This document shows positions 34,238 to 44,330 of a DNA stretch of 64,000 nucleotides, one piece after another. Origin of the DNA: Diogma glabrata (Eukaryota > Arthropoda > Insecta > Diptera > Cylindrotomidae); contig OY856186.1 of NCBI GenBank assembly GCA_963693315.1, forward strand, positions 278,523,491-278,587,490, given 5' to 3'. A program made the translations under genes and the position numbers. Position 1 is the stretch's first letter; every line of letters begins with the position of its first letter. The notes beneath the pieces are model-generated. The model made no database searches. It was given only the letters and a program-made list of their open reading frames with translations, and was not told the DNA's origin.

Positions 34238-36220
34238 TGTACATTAGGGTGTCCCACTAAAATAGCTTTATTTTAATTTTCATAACCTTGAACCGGAATT
34301 AGGTTCATTATGGTCTTAAAAGCATCCCTGAATTTTTTCAGATTTTTTAAAAAAAGTTTAGAACTCGCTATTTTATTTTTTATGTTCCAGTGGCAACAAA
34401 GTCTACATAATATCAGTTTTTCGGAAATAAATTTTTCAGTTTTGATCTTACAAAAAATATTATGGAGCTAAAAGTTGTAGATCTTGAAAAAATACATCGA
34501 GTTTTTTCTTTTTTTATGAAAAAAAAAATTTTTTCAAGCTAAAAAAAAACGATCTTTTATATTCGAATTTACAGAAATGACTAATAACGTTAGTATTTCA
34601 CCTATAACTATTTTAGTTTTGATTTTACGAAAAAGCTATGGAAATAAAAGTTGTAGATCTTGAAAAAATACATAAAAAGGATGATCTTTTTTATTCGAAT
34701 TGTACAAAAATAAATAACAACGTTCGTTTTTCGCCAATAACTATTTTAGTTTTGATTTTACGAAAAAGTTATGAATCGTAAAAAAACCATCGATTTTTCT
34801 TGGTTTAAGCAAAAAAAATTTTTTTAAGCCTAATTACTACTTTAAGCCTAATAACTAATTACGTTAGTAATTACGTTTTTCGCCTATAACTATTTTAGTT
34901 TTGAATTTACAAAAAATTATGGAAATAAGTGTTTTACATCTTGAAAAAATACATCGATATTTTCTTTGTTATGAAACGAACGTTATTAGTTATTTCTGTA
35001 AAATTCGACTATAAAAGATCGTCCTTTTTAAGCTTGAAAAAAAATGGTTTTTGCTTAAACAAAGAAAAAATTGATGTTTTTTTCAAGCTCTACAACATTT
35101 ATTTCAATAACTTTTTCGTCAAATCAAAACTAAAATAGTTATAGGTGTAAAACGAACGTTATTAGTCATTTCTGTAAAATTCGACTCTTAAAGATCGTTC
35201 TTTTTAAGTTTAAAAAAATCTTTTGCTGCTTAAACAAAAAAAAATCGATGTTTTTTTTAAGATCTACAACTTTTATTTCCATAAATTTTTCGTAAAATCA
35301 AAACTAAAATAGTTATAGGCAAAAAACGAACGTTATTAGTTATTTTTGTAAAATTCGAATAAAAAAGATCATCCTTTTTAAGCTTAAAAAAATTTATTTT
35401 TTTTGCTTAAACAAAGAAAAAAATCAATGTATTTTTTGAAAATCTACAATGTTTATTACCATAATTTTTTGTAACATTAAAACTAAAATAGTTATAGGCG
35501 AAAAACGTACGTTATTAGTCATTTCTGTAAAATTCGACTATAAAAGGTTTCGACTATAAAAGTTTAAAAAAATTTTTATTACTTGAACAAAGAAAAAAAT
35601 CGATGTATTTTTCAAGATCTACAACTTTTATTTACATAATTTTTTTTTTGTAAATTCAAAACTCAAATAGTTATAGGCGAAAAAGGAACGTTGTTAGTCA
35701 TATCTGTAAAATTCGACTATAAAAGATCGTCCTCTTTAAACTTGAAAAAAAATGTTTTTTGATTAAACAGAAAAAAAATCGATGCATTTTTTCAAGATCT
35801 ACAACTTTTATTTCAACTTTTATATTTTTATCGTAAAATCAAAACTAAAATAGTTATAGGTGAAAAACTAACGTTATTAGTCATTTCTGTAAATTCGAAT
35901 ATAAAAGATCGTTTTTTTTAGCTTGAAAAATTTTTTTTTCATAAAAAAAGAAAAAACTCAATGTATTTTTTCAAGATCTACAACTCTTAGCTCCATAATA
36001 TTTTTTGTAAGATCAAAATTGAAAAAGTTATTTTCGAAAAACTGATTTTATGTAGACTTTGTTGCCACTGGAACATAAAAAATAAAATAGCGAGTTCTAA
36101 ACTTTTTTTAAAAAATCTGAAAAAATTCAGGGATGCTTTTAAGACCATAAAGAACCTAATTCCGGTTCAAGGTTATGAAAATTAAAACAAAGCTATTTTA
36201 GTAGGACACCCTAATGTACA
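34238..36220. mobile_element. Foldback element with internal inverted satellite
   Basis: Ends TGTACATTAGGGTGTCC and its reverse complement, next to TA on both sides (34236-34237, 36221-36222). About 200 bp of arms follow (CTTTTAAGACCATAA, TTCCAGTGGCAACAAAGTC). Inside, four rightward and about six leftward copies of a ~135-190 bp unit face each other around 34975; each carries AACTATTTTAGTTTTGAT, a TTGTAGATCTTGAAAAA word and AACGAACGTTATTAGT. No protein is coded. It sits in the 5' non-coding part of the Tigger. Confidence 0.75.
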
Positions 36221-36274
36221 TATGCATACATAATTAATTTTCCCATTCATAATTTCAAAAAAAATTTTTTAGCC

Positions 36275-36429
36275 ATGAATAGTAAAATTTCAACTGTCAA
36301 AAAACCTACGCTAAAGCGAAAATTTATTACCTTAGATGATAAAATTAGAATTCTAGATAGATTGAGCAGTGGTGAAAAAACAGGATTAATAGCAAAATCT
36401 CTCAGATTATATGAATCCACAATACGCAC
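36275..36429 (+). pseudogene. Tigger transposase, N-terminal helix-turn-helix part
   Basis: The open frame from the ATG at 36275 (LDDKIRILDRLSSGEKTGL, then IAKSLRLYESTIRT) fits the first CENP-B/pogo-type DNA-binding helix-turn-helix that recognises the transposon ends. The frame stops only because the BEL element begins at 36430, and it resumes exactly at 48431 after the duplicated CGCAC. Confidence 0.85.
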
Positions 36430-38249
36430 TGTTGACGCTGGAAAAGCTTCCTAAAATAAACAGGAAAATATGAGTATATATTCTAAAAAAAAAACCAATG
36501 TAAAAACTTATCTAAAATTCCTCTAAATTATGAAAATGACTCTTGTTTATAAGTAAACATTGTATTTCATTAGTTCAGCAATTGTGTCAAACATGACAGT
36601 TGTAAACAAACAAAACAAACCAAACTAATTATAAATGCTAGGTAGTCATTCAGTTTGTACAACCGGTCAATGGATGGCGTTATTATTAGATAATCTTAAT
36701 TATTCATTCATTTGTATTGTATAAAGTTTTTTTTGAACGAATAGCGCGTCAGCTGGATTGAGGAATTTAAAAACTGACGTGAAAATTGTATTTAATCCAC
36801 ATTTTTGTTTAAAAATCTCTCAGTCTAATATATTGGAAAAAACTGATTAATCCTTCAGATGTAATTGGCAATGTTATAAGTTAAAGAAAAATTATTATTA
36901 TTTTTGTTAAGTTTGTTTAAATTATAATTTGTTAAGTGGTTATAATTGTTGAATAATTGTTAAAAGTTTATTTAAATAAATTATGTTTAAATTCACGTGT
37001 TAAGTGGTTGGTCTTTATGTATGAGTCATGGGTTCCGCCATGTTTGCAGCATTTCCAGCGCACGGTCGGTATATTTTATTGTTGTAATAATATAGTGTTG
37101 TTCATCTTACAGTGTGCTCACAGCATTCTTCGTTATATTCTTTAATGATGCATGTTTGCTGATTTCATCGAATTACAAGAATATTGAAGTACAAGTCGCA
37201 GCATTAATTTAAAGTATTCTTCGCTACATTACATACTATACATTTTTGCTGATTCCATCAAAATCCAAAATATACTTCGTATCATTTCATTGATAGTATT
37301 CTTCGTTGTGTTATATATACTAACTGATCATCAAGAAAATCTACTTATTATAGCTGCTAATTATCATCAGTTTTAATATCACCATACGTTTCGTCATCGA
37401 CAATAGCTGATATGTTTTGCAAACTTACATTAATTGTTTAAATATCGTCATCATCGAGAGTCTACTTATTATAGCTGCTAATTATCATCAGTTTTAATAG
37501 CACCATACGTTTCGTCATCGACAATAGCTGATATGTTTTGCAAACTTACATTAATTGTTTAAATATCGTCATCATCGAGAGTCTGCTTACTATAGCTGCT
37601 AATTATCATCAGTTTTAATATCACCATACGTTTCGTCATCGACAATAGCTGATATGTTTTGCAAACTTACATTAATTGTTTAAATATCGTCATCATCGAG
37701 AATCCATTTACTACAACTACTAATTATCATTAAATTAATGGTACTATTGCATTTCGTCATCGATAGCAGCTGTTCTACTGATTGTCATTGAATGTTTCAA
37801 TATCGTCATCATCGAGAATCTATTTACTATAACTACTAATTATCATTAAATTAATGTTACTATTGCATTTCGTCATCGATAGCAGCTGTTCTACTGATTG
37901 TCATTGAATGTTTCAATATCATCATCATCGAGAATCTATTTACTATAACTACTAATTATCATCAAATTAATGCTACTTTTGCATTTCGTCATCGATAGCA
38001 GCTGTTCTACTGATTGCCGTTGAATGTTTAAATATCGTCATCATCGAGAATCTACTTTACTATAACTACTAATTCTTATCAACTTAATGTACTATTACGC
38101 GTCGGCATCGACTTCAACCATTCTATTGATTAATTGGGTGTTTTAAAATAATTTATGGACTGTGGAGCCGAGCTTACTGATTCACCATCATCACTAAATT
38201 TTTGCTTCGACTTCATCATACAGTCCACTGACATTAGTAAGCCGCTTCA
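36430..38249 (+). repeat. BEL 5' LTR (1820 bp) with internal tandem arrays
   Basis: Starts TGTTGACGCTGG and ends AAGCCGCTTCA. From about 37330 to 38090 it holds about seven tandem units of ~115-120 bp in two sub-types. Three carry GCTGCTAATTATCATCAG and AGCTGATATGTTTTGC; four carry ACTACTAATTATCATTAA and AGCAGCTGTTCTACTG. All share TTTCGTCATCGA and ATCGTCATCATCGAGA. It matches the 3' LTR with only a handful of differences. Confidence 0.92.
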
Positions 38250-38280
38250 TTTTGGTCCTTCGAGCCGGATTTCCAGAGGG
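38250..38280 (+). promoter_or_regulatory. BEL leader / presumed primer-binding site
   Basis: The internal region starts directly after the 5' LTR with TTTTGGTCCTTCGAGCCGG, the conserved position and motif of the tRNA primer-binding region in BEL/Pao elements. Which tRNA it would pair with is not determined here. Confidence 0.65.
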
Positions 38281-40120
38281 CGCTGTCAACTTGATGTCAT
38301 CAATTAGACTTAATTAAGGTACCATATTATTAATTTTTGAATTGTATAGTTGTATTTAGTTATGCCTCACATATTCGATTATTAAGTCTTAAATTGCAAA
38401 CTTATATTTACTCATGCTTAACATGCCCGGTATCATTAACTTTTAAATTGCAAACCTTTATTTATTTATGCGTTAATACATATGATCTCATCAATTAAAT
38501 TATGCTGCTTCGGATAAATTGTGCCAGTTTGCATGTGTTGAAAATATTACTTAATGGTTTGAAATCATTAAGATGGTTATCTTCGTTAATATTATAAGAA
38601 CCGTTAGTCAGTTCATTAGAATTTGATTTCACTAAGTTCTTAGCTAATAGTTTGGCATCATTGTTCACTTCGTCGTAATTTAATCGAATGTGATGTCCAA
38701 AATAAAATCGTTTTCTCGTCAATATTTTAAAAGGTTATTACTCGTCGTACTTGTCAGTTCAATTAAGTTTTCGTTAATGAATCATCATTCATTTCGTCGT
38801 ACCTTAGTAGAATGTGAGTTCCAACATAAAACTGTTATCGTCGTTAATGTTTTAAAAAAATGTTACTCAATTGTGATTTTAAAAAGAAATCGTCATTCAT
38901 TTCGTCGTGCCTTGTTGGAATGCGATTGTCAATTAATTCTTGGTTAGTATTTTGGAGTCATTATTCGTTTCGTCGCAATTTAGTAGAATGTGACTTCCGG
39001 AATTAATTTGTTGTTTTCTCTTATATGTTGAAGCTCGTTATCCATCTCGTCGTAGCTTGTCAGAATTCGACTTTCAATAAATCCTTCGTTACTAATTTGA
39101 AATCATTATTCGTCTCGTCGTTATTTAATAGAATGTGATTTCTAAAATTAAATTTGCTGTCTTCGCTAATATTTTTGAAAATCGTTATTCATCTCGTCGT
39201 ACCTTGTTAGAATGCGATTTTCAATGAATCCTTCGGTAATAGTTTGGAGTCATCATTCGTTTCGTCGTACTTAGTAGAATGTGATTTCCAAGATAGATTT
39301 GTTGTCTTTGTTAATATTTTGAAAATCGTTTTGTCGTACCTTTAAATCATTCGTCATACCTCATTAGATTCATTGTTGTAGTCTTAGGATTCTGTTAAAG
39401 TTAGTTATTACATTCATCGGATACTATTAAATTGATCAATTTATTTATCGGATCATTTCAAAATCATCGTTATTAGGTGTGAGATAATTAATTATTCAAC
39501 CCACACACCGCATATCAGTCTCCAAGAGGTTTACATGTCTTACTTGCTTTAATTAATTATTCGTCATACCTTGGTAGAATTCGATTTCATTTCAATCTTC
39601 GTTAATAATATGAAATCGTCTCGTCGTCATTTAATAGAATGTAATTTCCAAAATAAAATATGTAGTTATCTTCGCTAGTATTTTGACAATCGTAACTCAT
39701 TTCGTCGTATCTTGTCAGAGTTCAATTTTCAACAGAATCTCCGTAATAGTTTAAGTCATTAGTTTTTATCAGTTGTTTATTCGTTTCATTCATGATCCAG
39801 ATGTTGTTATATAGGATAATTTTTATCGTTTCATTTTCTGATCTATCATGTCGTTACATTTGATCAGTTGTTTTTCGCTACAGTCATGATCCAGTCTTCG
39901 TCATATAGGATCAGGTGCTTCGTGTCATTTTCTGAGTCATTTGTCGTTATATAAGATCATTTACTCTGTTCTCATTTCATTGTCAAGACTCCGTTAAATG
40001 GGATTATCTTTGTCGTTTCACATTACGGTCAACTTCTTCATTATATACCCAATGGTCAACAGGTAGTTCTCTTGAAATGGTAACTTTTGATTGTTTCACT
40101 ATTACGAAAACGTCATCTAG
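38281..40120 (+). repeat. BEL internal non-coding region with alternating ~70-75 bp repeats
   Basis: From about 38560 to 39790 the motif TTCGTCGTACCTTAGTAGAATG and its variant CTCGTCGTACCTTGTTAGAATG alternate, giving a dimer of about 145-150 bp. This occupies the place where gag, protease and RT should lie. No gag or RT motif was found in any frame. The TTTCGTCGT word also resembles the LTR array (TTTCGTCATCG). Confidence 0.7.
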
Positions 40121-40430
40121 CAGCTTCTGCCCAATCCAGTGATCCAAATGATGTGGAAGTGTTTTCATCGGGACATGTTCTTATAGGACGCCCGTTGACC
40201 CTTATGTCAGATGTTCCATCAGATTTTTCAGCTCTTTAACCAGGTTACTTTTTGATAGGGGCTCTTTTAGTCGCCATCCCTGAACCGTCTATACTCAACA
40301 TCAATGCCAGCCGGTTGTCTAAATTTCAGAGAAGTGAGAAATTCATACAATGATTTTGGGATTGTTGGCACTTGGATTATTTATCCGAATTACAACGAAA
40401 AAGCAAATGGAATAGAAAATCATTCAAGTT
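40121..40430 (+). pseudogene. BEL/Pao integrase C-terminal remnant, part 1
   Basis: Translation gives GHVLIGRPLTLMSDVPSD, then a stop, then YFLIGALLVAIPEPSIL, NASRLSKFQRSEKF and LDYLSELQRKSKW. This is the stretch after the integrase core that normally reads T-P-G-H-F-L-I-G-R-P-L, followed by R-L-S-R-W-Q and F-W-x-R-W-x-x-E-Y-L-x-x-L-Q-x-R-x-K-W. At least two stops (TAA about 40238 and TGA about 40350) disable it. The LINE insertion follows. Confidence 0.8.
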
Positions 40431-40991
40431 TTAAATGCAGGAGGGATCGATTTTGCAGGAGGGATCGATTTTGATCGATTATGATCAATGTTGATCTACG
40501 GGTCTGACTACCCTGCGTACTCCAGTCCCTGCCATTGACATATGAGTTAGCGTGAGATATCACATACCACTGGCAATGGCAGGAGATGTCATTAGCCAAG
40601 ATGATATCTTAGGGTGCTGGCGGACGAACTTTAATTAGTCAACGGCAGCACTTCCAGTCTTAGCTGGGCAGCGTTCCGTAGCGGTACCGCTCATTAGCTC
40701 TTCCGAGGAATCGAACCAACACGTAGTTATGTGTGGGCTTTGTGCCTCGATTGAAGTGGTGGGCGGTGCGTCTGGGGTGCGCTGCATCAGCTGGATTATT
40801 GGCATTTAGTTTTGTTTTGTTTTCTGCAAATTTCTCACAATTTGTTTTTCACTTATTATTTTGTTATTATTTCTTCATCTTATCATGAAATATTGGCATA
40901 TGTCATATTTTGTAGTATGATAGGATTTTTTACTTAGTTATGCATTTTAAAATAAAACACAAAAAAATAAAATAAACATTTTGATATATAT
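40431..40991 (+). promoter_or_regulatory. LINE 5' UTR with conserved stem, presumed internal promoter
   Basis: Conserved with the deleted copy at 20151-20680. It contains inverted CTGCCATTG (40529-40537) and CAATGGCAG (40574-40582), which can pair as a 9-bp stem enclosing GTGAGATATCAC. In the other copy the stem is CTGCTATTG/CAATAGCAG, so pairing is kept by a two-sided change. Promoter function is inferred from its position at the 5' end of a LINE; no TATA box is needed for such promoters. Confidence 0.55.
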
Positions 40992-43900
40992 ATGGCAGTA
41001 CAACCGAAAAAAAATAAGTCTGCAAGTGGTAAAGCAAATTTGCGCAATCCACCCGCCCATAAAGCGGCATGTCCACGGAATTTGCAGGGACAAAACATAT
41101 ATGAATCAATAAAAAATTTTAAAATACATGTTCAAAACATCTGCGGATTGAACGCTAACCATGACCACGTGCAACATCATCTTGAGCACGACAAACCGAA
41201 CATTCTATTCCTTACAGAAACACAAGTTTCTGAAAATTTTCTCTTTATAGAATCGCTTAATTCCAAATATAGGCTCGAATCAGCTTTCAAACTCCATCAG
41301 GGCGTATGCGCATTCATTCATGAGAGTGTTGCGTACACGCGCTTTCCAAATTTTGAACTACACGGTGACGGCTTCAATACAATGGTTTTAAAGATTTGTC
41401 TTCCAGAAATGACTTTTTTTACAATAGCTTTATACCGGTCCCCCAACAAACGTAACCCAAACTTTTTTAATATACTGACAAAAATTATGGACGAGATTAG
41501 AGCAAAGTCCCCTAATTGTGAAGTTATCGTTACCGGTGACTTCAACGTCCACAACAAATCATGGTTGGAATTCTCCAAATCGACCGACGATGTTGACAAT
41601 AGTGGAAAACTGGCAGAAATTTTTGCCGCGTCTCAGGGCCTATTCCAAATTGTAAAAAGCCCGACTTTCACTCCCCGTAATGGCGGTGAAAATAGTTTTC
41701 TACTAGATCTCTATCTTACCACAATGCCAGATATTACGAGTGTCGATGTTGCAAAAGGTAGTATTGGAAATTCTGATCATTATTTAATCTCATCAGTTAT
41801 CAAAACTGATTTACTTAAAACTACAGCTCCCAAACCCCGTAAAATATTTCACTACTCAAAAATGGATAAGAGTGGTCTTCAAAATTTTTTCCATGGTTTC
41901 CCTTTCGACCGTCATTGTTTTTACACTGACAATGTAAATGTTTCTGCTCAAAACTTTACAGAAACCATCCAATTTGCTATAAATAAATTTGTCCCTTTCT
42001 CCATAGTAAAACCCAAACAAAAATACTTGTATTCGAAAGCTGCCAAAACGGCACTTAGAAACAAACGTAGATCATTTAATATTTGGATTCATAACAAAAC
42101 TCCCACTAATCGATCCCAATATCTAAAGGCCAACAAAATATCTAATCAGATTATCTCAAACGAAAAGTCCGAAATTGACAGAGCGAAAGCCTCAAAACTT
42201 ACGTCTATGTCTGTTTCTGACAAGAGTTTCTACAGTGCCATTAATTCTTTAAATTCTGGTACAAAATTTTCTATTCCCCCTATTATTGATGGTGATTTAA
42301 TCGTCAATGATCCCGCAAGAAAAGCTAACTTGTTCGCTGAACGCTTTGCTCTGAACTCCACTGTTTTGGAAACTCCTAAAGAAATACCCCAAATCCAGTC
42401 TTCAGGAGTTAATATGAATGAACTTCACTTCAAACCCAAAATAGTCGCTAAACTTTTAAAGGGGTTAAACATCAACAAAGCATCAGGAATGGACAATATT
42501 CCACCCATTATCTTAAAAACCTTTTCCAAAGAACTTGCACCAACTTTAACTAAAATATTCTACCAATCCTACAAATCTGGTATATTTCCCTCGTGCTGGA
42601 AGTTGGCAAATGTCCAGCCCGTCCCCAAAAAGGGACCAAGATCCGATATCTCAAATTATAGGCCAATAGCTTTACTATCGGTCCTATCCAAAGTCTATGA
42701 GCATTATATTAATACACATATTTCAAAATTTCTGGAAGAAAATCATTTAATATCCGACAGCCAATACGGTTTTCGAAACAAAAGATCAACTACCGATCTA
42801 TTAAACTATGTAGCGCATTGTTGGAACAGCATACTTGATAAAGGTGGTGAAACATACGTTATCGCTTTAGACATCTCCAAGGCATTCGATCGAGTCTGGC
42901 ATGCCAACTTAATCAACAAGCTCGTTGCGTACGGTTTTCATCCCAATGTTGTGAAGCTGATTCAAAATTTTCTATCCGACCGATACATTTCGGTAACCTT
43001 AGACGGATATTCTTCTGAGTCTAAACTAATTAACGCTGGTGTACCCCAAGGCTCAGTATTGTCCCCAACCCTATTTTTGATTTATATCAACGAATTGTTG
43101 AAAATCACCAGCAACCCAATAAATAGTTTTGCAGATGATAGTACTCTGCACAAGTCGTTCGAGCCCCTTCCTTCAAAAGGTAAAATGCACGAACGAATTA
43201 ATCCTGCCCGTAGAGACGCTGCCATAATCGTGAACAAAGACCTGAATAAAGTCGCCGACTGGGGTGACCAAAACCTTGTCAATTTCAACTCCACCAAAAC
43301 ACAGCTGTTGATTGTTTCCAGATTAAAGACCGAGTTCCCCAAAGATATTTTATTTAGTATGTGTGATGAACCAATAGGTGAATGTAAAAACATTCGTTTA
43401 TTGGGTGTCACAGTTTCAAATGACCTACTCTGGAACGATCATGTAATGGCGATGGCAAAAAGCGCGTCTAAAAAACTCGGCCTCCTAAATAGATGCAAAA
43501 AATTTTTCACTCCATACCAATTGCTCCATGTTTATAAGTCCTATATTCGTCCCTGTATGGAGTACTGCTGTCAAGTTTGGGGTGCTGCCTCTGTTTCCAT
43601 CTTGGCCCTCTTGGACTCTGTTCAAAAGCGAGCTATACGAATTGTAGGTGATCGAACTTTGACATCACAACTTGATTCCCTACAACATCGTCGCACTGTT
43701 GCTGACCTCGTTGTTTTTTACAAATATCGTCATCAGCAGTGCTCAGATGAAATCAGCGGCATCATGCCTCAAACTTATTCTTACCCCCGTTCCACTCGGC
43801 AATCGGCTGCCGCAACCAGTGAAACGGTAAAGATCCCGCGCTGTCATACTGGCAGATCGCAGAGAGACTTCTTTGTCCGAACTGCGTACAAATGGAATAG

Positions 43901-44015
43901 TTTGCCGGAACACTTAGTCTCAGGTGGCTTCAACCCACAGATGTTTAAAAAAAGCGTTAATCTACACCTCAGAACGCCAGTTGTTGTGGGACCCAGGTCT
44001 AGACCTAGGTCTTAA
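40992..44015 (+). CDS. LINE endonuclease-reverse transcriptase polyprotein (1007 aa)
   Basis: A single open frame without stops. The N-terminus (about residues 1-45) is basic. The endonuclease spans about residues 45-275: ILFLTETQ near 75 with the catalytic Glu, VIVTGDFNVHN near 181, LLDLYLTT near 245 and GNSDHYLIS near 263. A linker follows, then RT from about 480 to 760: KASGMDNIPP, ANVQPVPKKG, NYRPIALLSV, QYGFRNKRSTTDLL, IALDISKAFDRVWH near 629, GVPQGSVLSPTLFLIYINEL and the catalytic FADD near 713. The C-terminal thumb and tail has IRLLGV, YIRPCMEYCCQVWG, RDFFVRTAYKWNSLPEHLV. The protein would nick DNA and prime reverse transcription of its own RNA. There is no separate ORF1. The start is the first ATG of the frame, just after the conserved 5' UTR. 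All key residues are present, so it may be functional. Confidence 0.92.
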   Translation: MAVQPKKNKSASGKANLRNPPAHKAACPRNLQGQNIYESIKNFKIHVQNICGLNANHDHVQHHLEHDKPNILFLTETQVSENFLFIESLNSKYRLESAFKLHQGVCAFIHESVAYTRFPNFELHGDGFNTMVLKICLPEMTFFTIALYRSPNKRNPNFFNILTKIMDEIRAKSPNCEVIVTGDFNVHNKSWLEFSKSTDDVDNSGKLAEIFAASQGLFQIVKSPTFTPRNGGENSFLLDLYLTTMPDITSVDVAKGSIGNSDHYLISSVIKTDLLKTTAPKPRKIFHYSKMDKSGLQNFFHGFPFDRHCFYTDNVNVSAQNFTETIQFAINKFVPFSIVKPKQKYLYSKAAKTALRNKRRSFNIWIHNKTPTNRSQYLKANKISNQIISNEKSEIDRAKASKLTSMSVSDKSFYSAINSLNSGTKFSIPPIIDGDLIVNDPARKANLFAERFALNSTVLETPKEIPQIQSSGVNMNELHFKPKIVAKLLKGLNINKASGMDNIPPIILKTFSKELAPTLTKIFYQSYKSGIFPSCWKLANVQPVPKKGPRSDISNYRPIALLSVLSKVYEHYINTHISKFLEENHLISDSQYGFRNKRSTTDLLNYVAHCWNSILDKGGETYVIALDISKAFDRVWHANLINKLVAYGFHPNVVKLIQNFLSDRYISVTLDGYSSESKLINAGVPQGSVLSPTLFLIYINELLKITSNPINSFADDSTLHKSFEPLPSKGKMHERINPARRDAAIIVNKDLNKVADWGDQNLVNFNSTKTQLLIVSRLKTEFPKDILFSMCDEPIGECKNIRLLGVTVSNDLLWNDHVMAMAKSASKKLGLLNRCKKFFTPYQLLHVYKSYIRPCMEYCCQVWGAASVSILALLDSVQKRAIRIVGDRTLTSQLDSLQHRRTVADLVVFYKYRHQQCSDEISGIMPQTYSYPRSTRQSAAATSETVKIPRCHTGRSQRDFFVRTAYKWNSLPEHLVSGGFNPQMFKKSVNLHLRTPVVVGPRSRPRS

Positions 44016-44071
44016 AAGGTATTTATGTGTTGTTGTGACACATATTCTAAACCCTATTACACAACACATTT

Positions 44072-44109
<38 letters not shown>

Positions 44110-44112
<3 letters not shown>

Positions 44113-44330
44113 GCAAGTTGGTTCTCTAATAGTATTGCATGATGACAATTTACCACCATTGAATTGGAATCTTGGCCGTATCACTAAATTGCATCCAGGC
44201 AAAGACAATATTGTCCGCGTCGTGTCCATTAAAACATCACATTTTGAAACCAAAGAGCTGTCAACCGCATCAGCGTTCTTCCAATAGACGCCTCCAATGA
44301 CTCTACGGAGACAAGCGTAGAACCATAATC
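44110..44330 (+). pseudogene. BEL/Pao pol C-terminus, part 2 (DUF5641-like)
   Basis: Immediately after the LINE poly(A): KLQVGSLIVLHDDNLPPLN then WNLGRITKLHPGKDNIVRVVS, the hallmark L-V-x-V-x-x-D-N-x-P-P-x-x-W-x-x-G-R block that closes BEL/Pao Pol. After a one-base frame change VNRISVLPIDASND continues the usual ending. It is the continuation of the remnant ending at 40430. Confidence 0.85.

Larger units (their letters stand above)
40431..44109 (+). mobile_element. Single-ORF non-LTR retrotransposon with poly(A), apparently intact
   Basis: About 3.7 kb: 5' UTR 40431-40991, ORF 40992-44015, short 3' UTR and 34 A residues (44076-44109). The insertion lies in BEL coding sequence. AAGTT occurs at 40426-40430 and after the poly(A) tail, and joining across one copy restores the BEL frame, so AAGTT is the likely minimal target duplication. 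The 5' end carries two tandem copies of GCAGGAGGGATCGATTTT. Clade: Jockey/CR1/L2-like; not fixed more closely. Confidence 0.88.

Noticed and set aside
37320..38090. Regular repeats resembling a CRISPR array
   Set aside because: Units of ~117 bp follow each other without unique spacers, lie inside a eukaryotic LTR and occur identically in both LTRs.
41318..43411. Minus-strand frames of 93 and 109 residues
   Set aside because: Antisense shadows of the intact LINE ORF.
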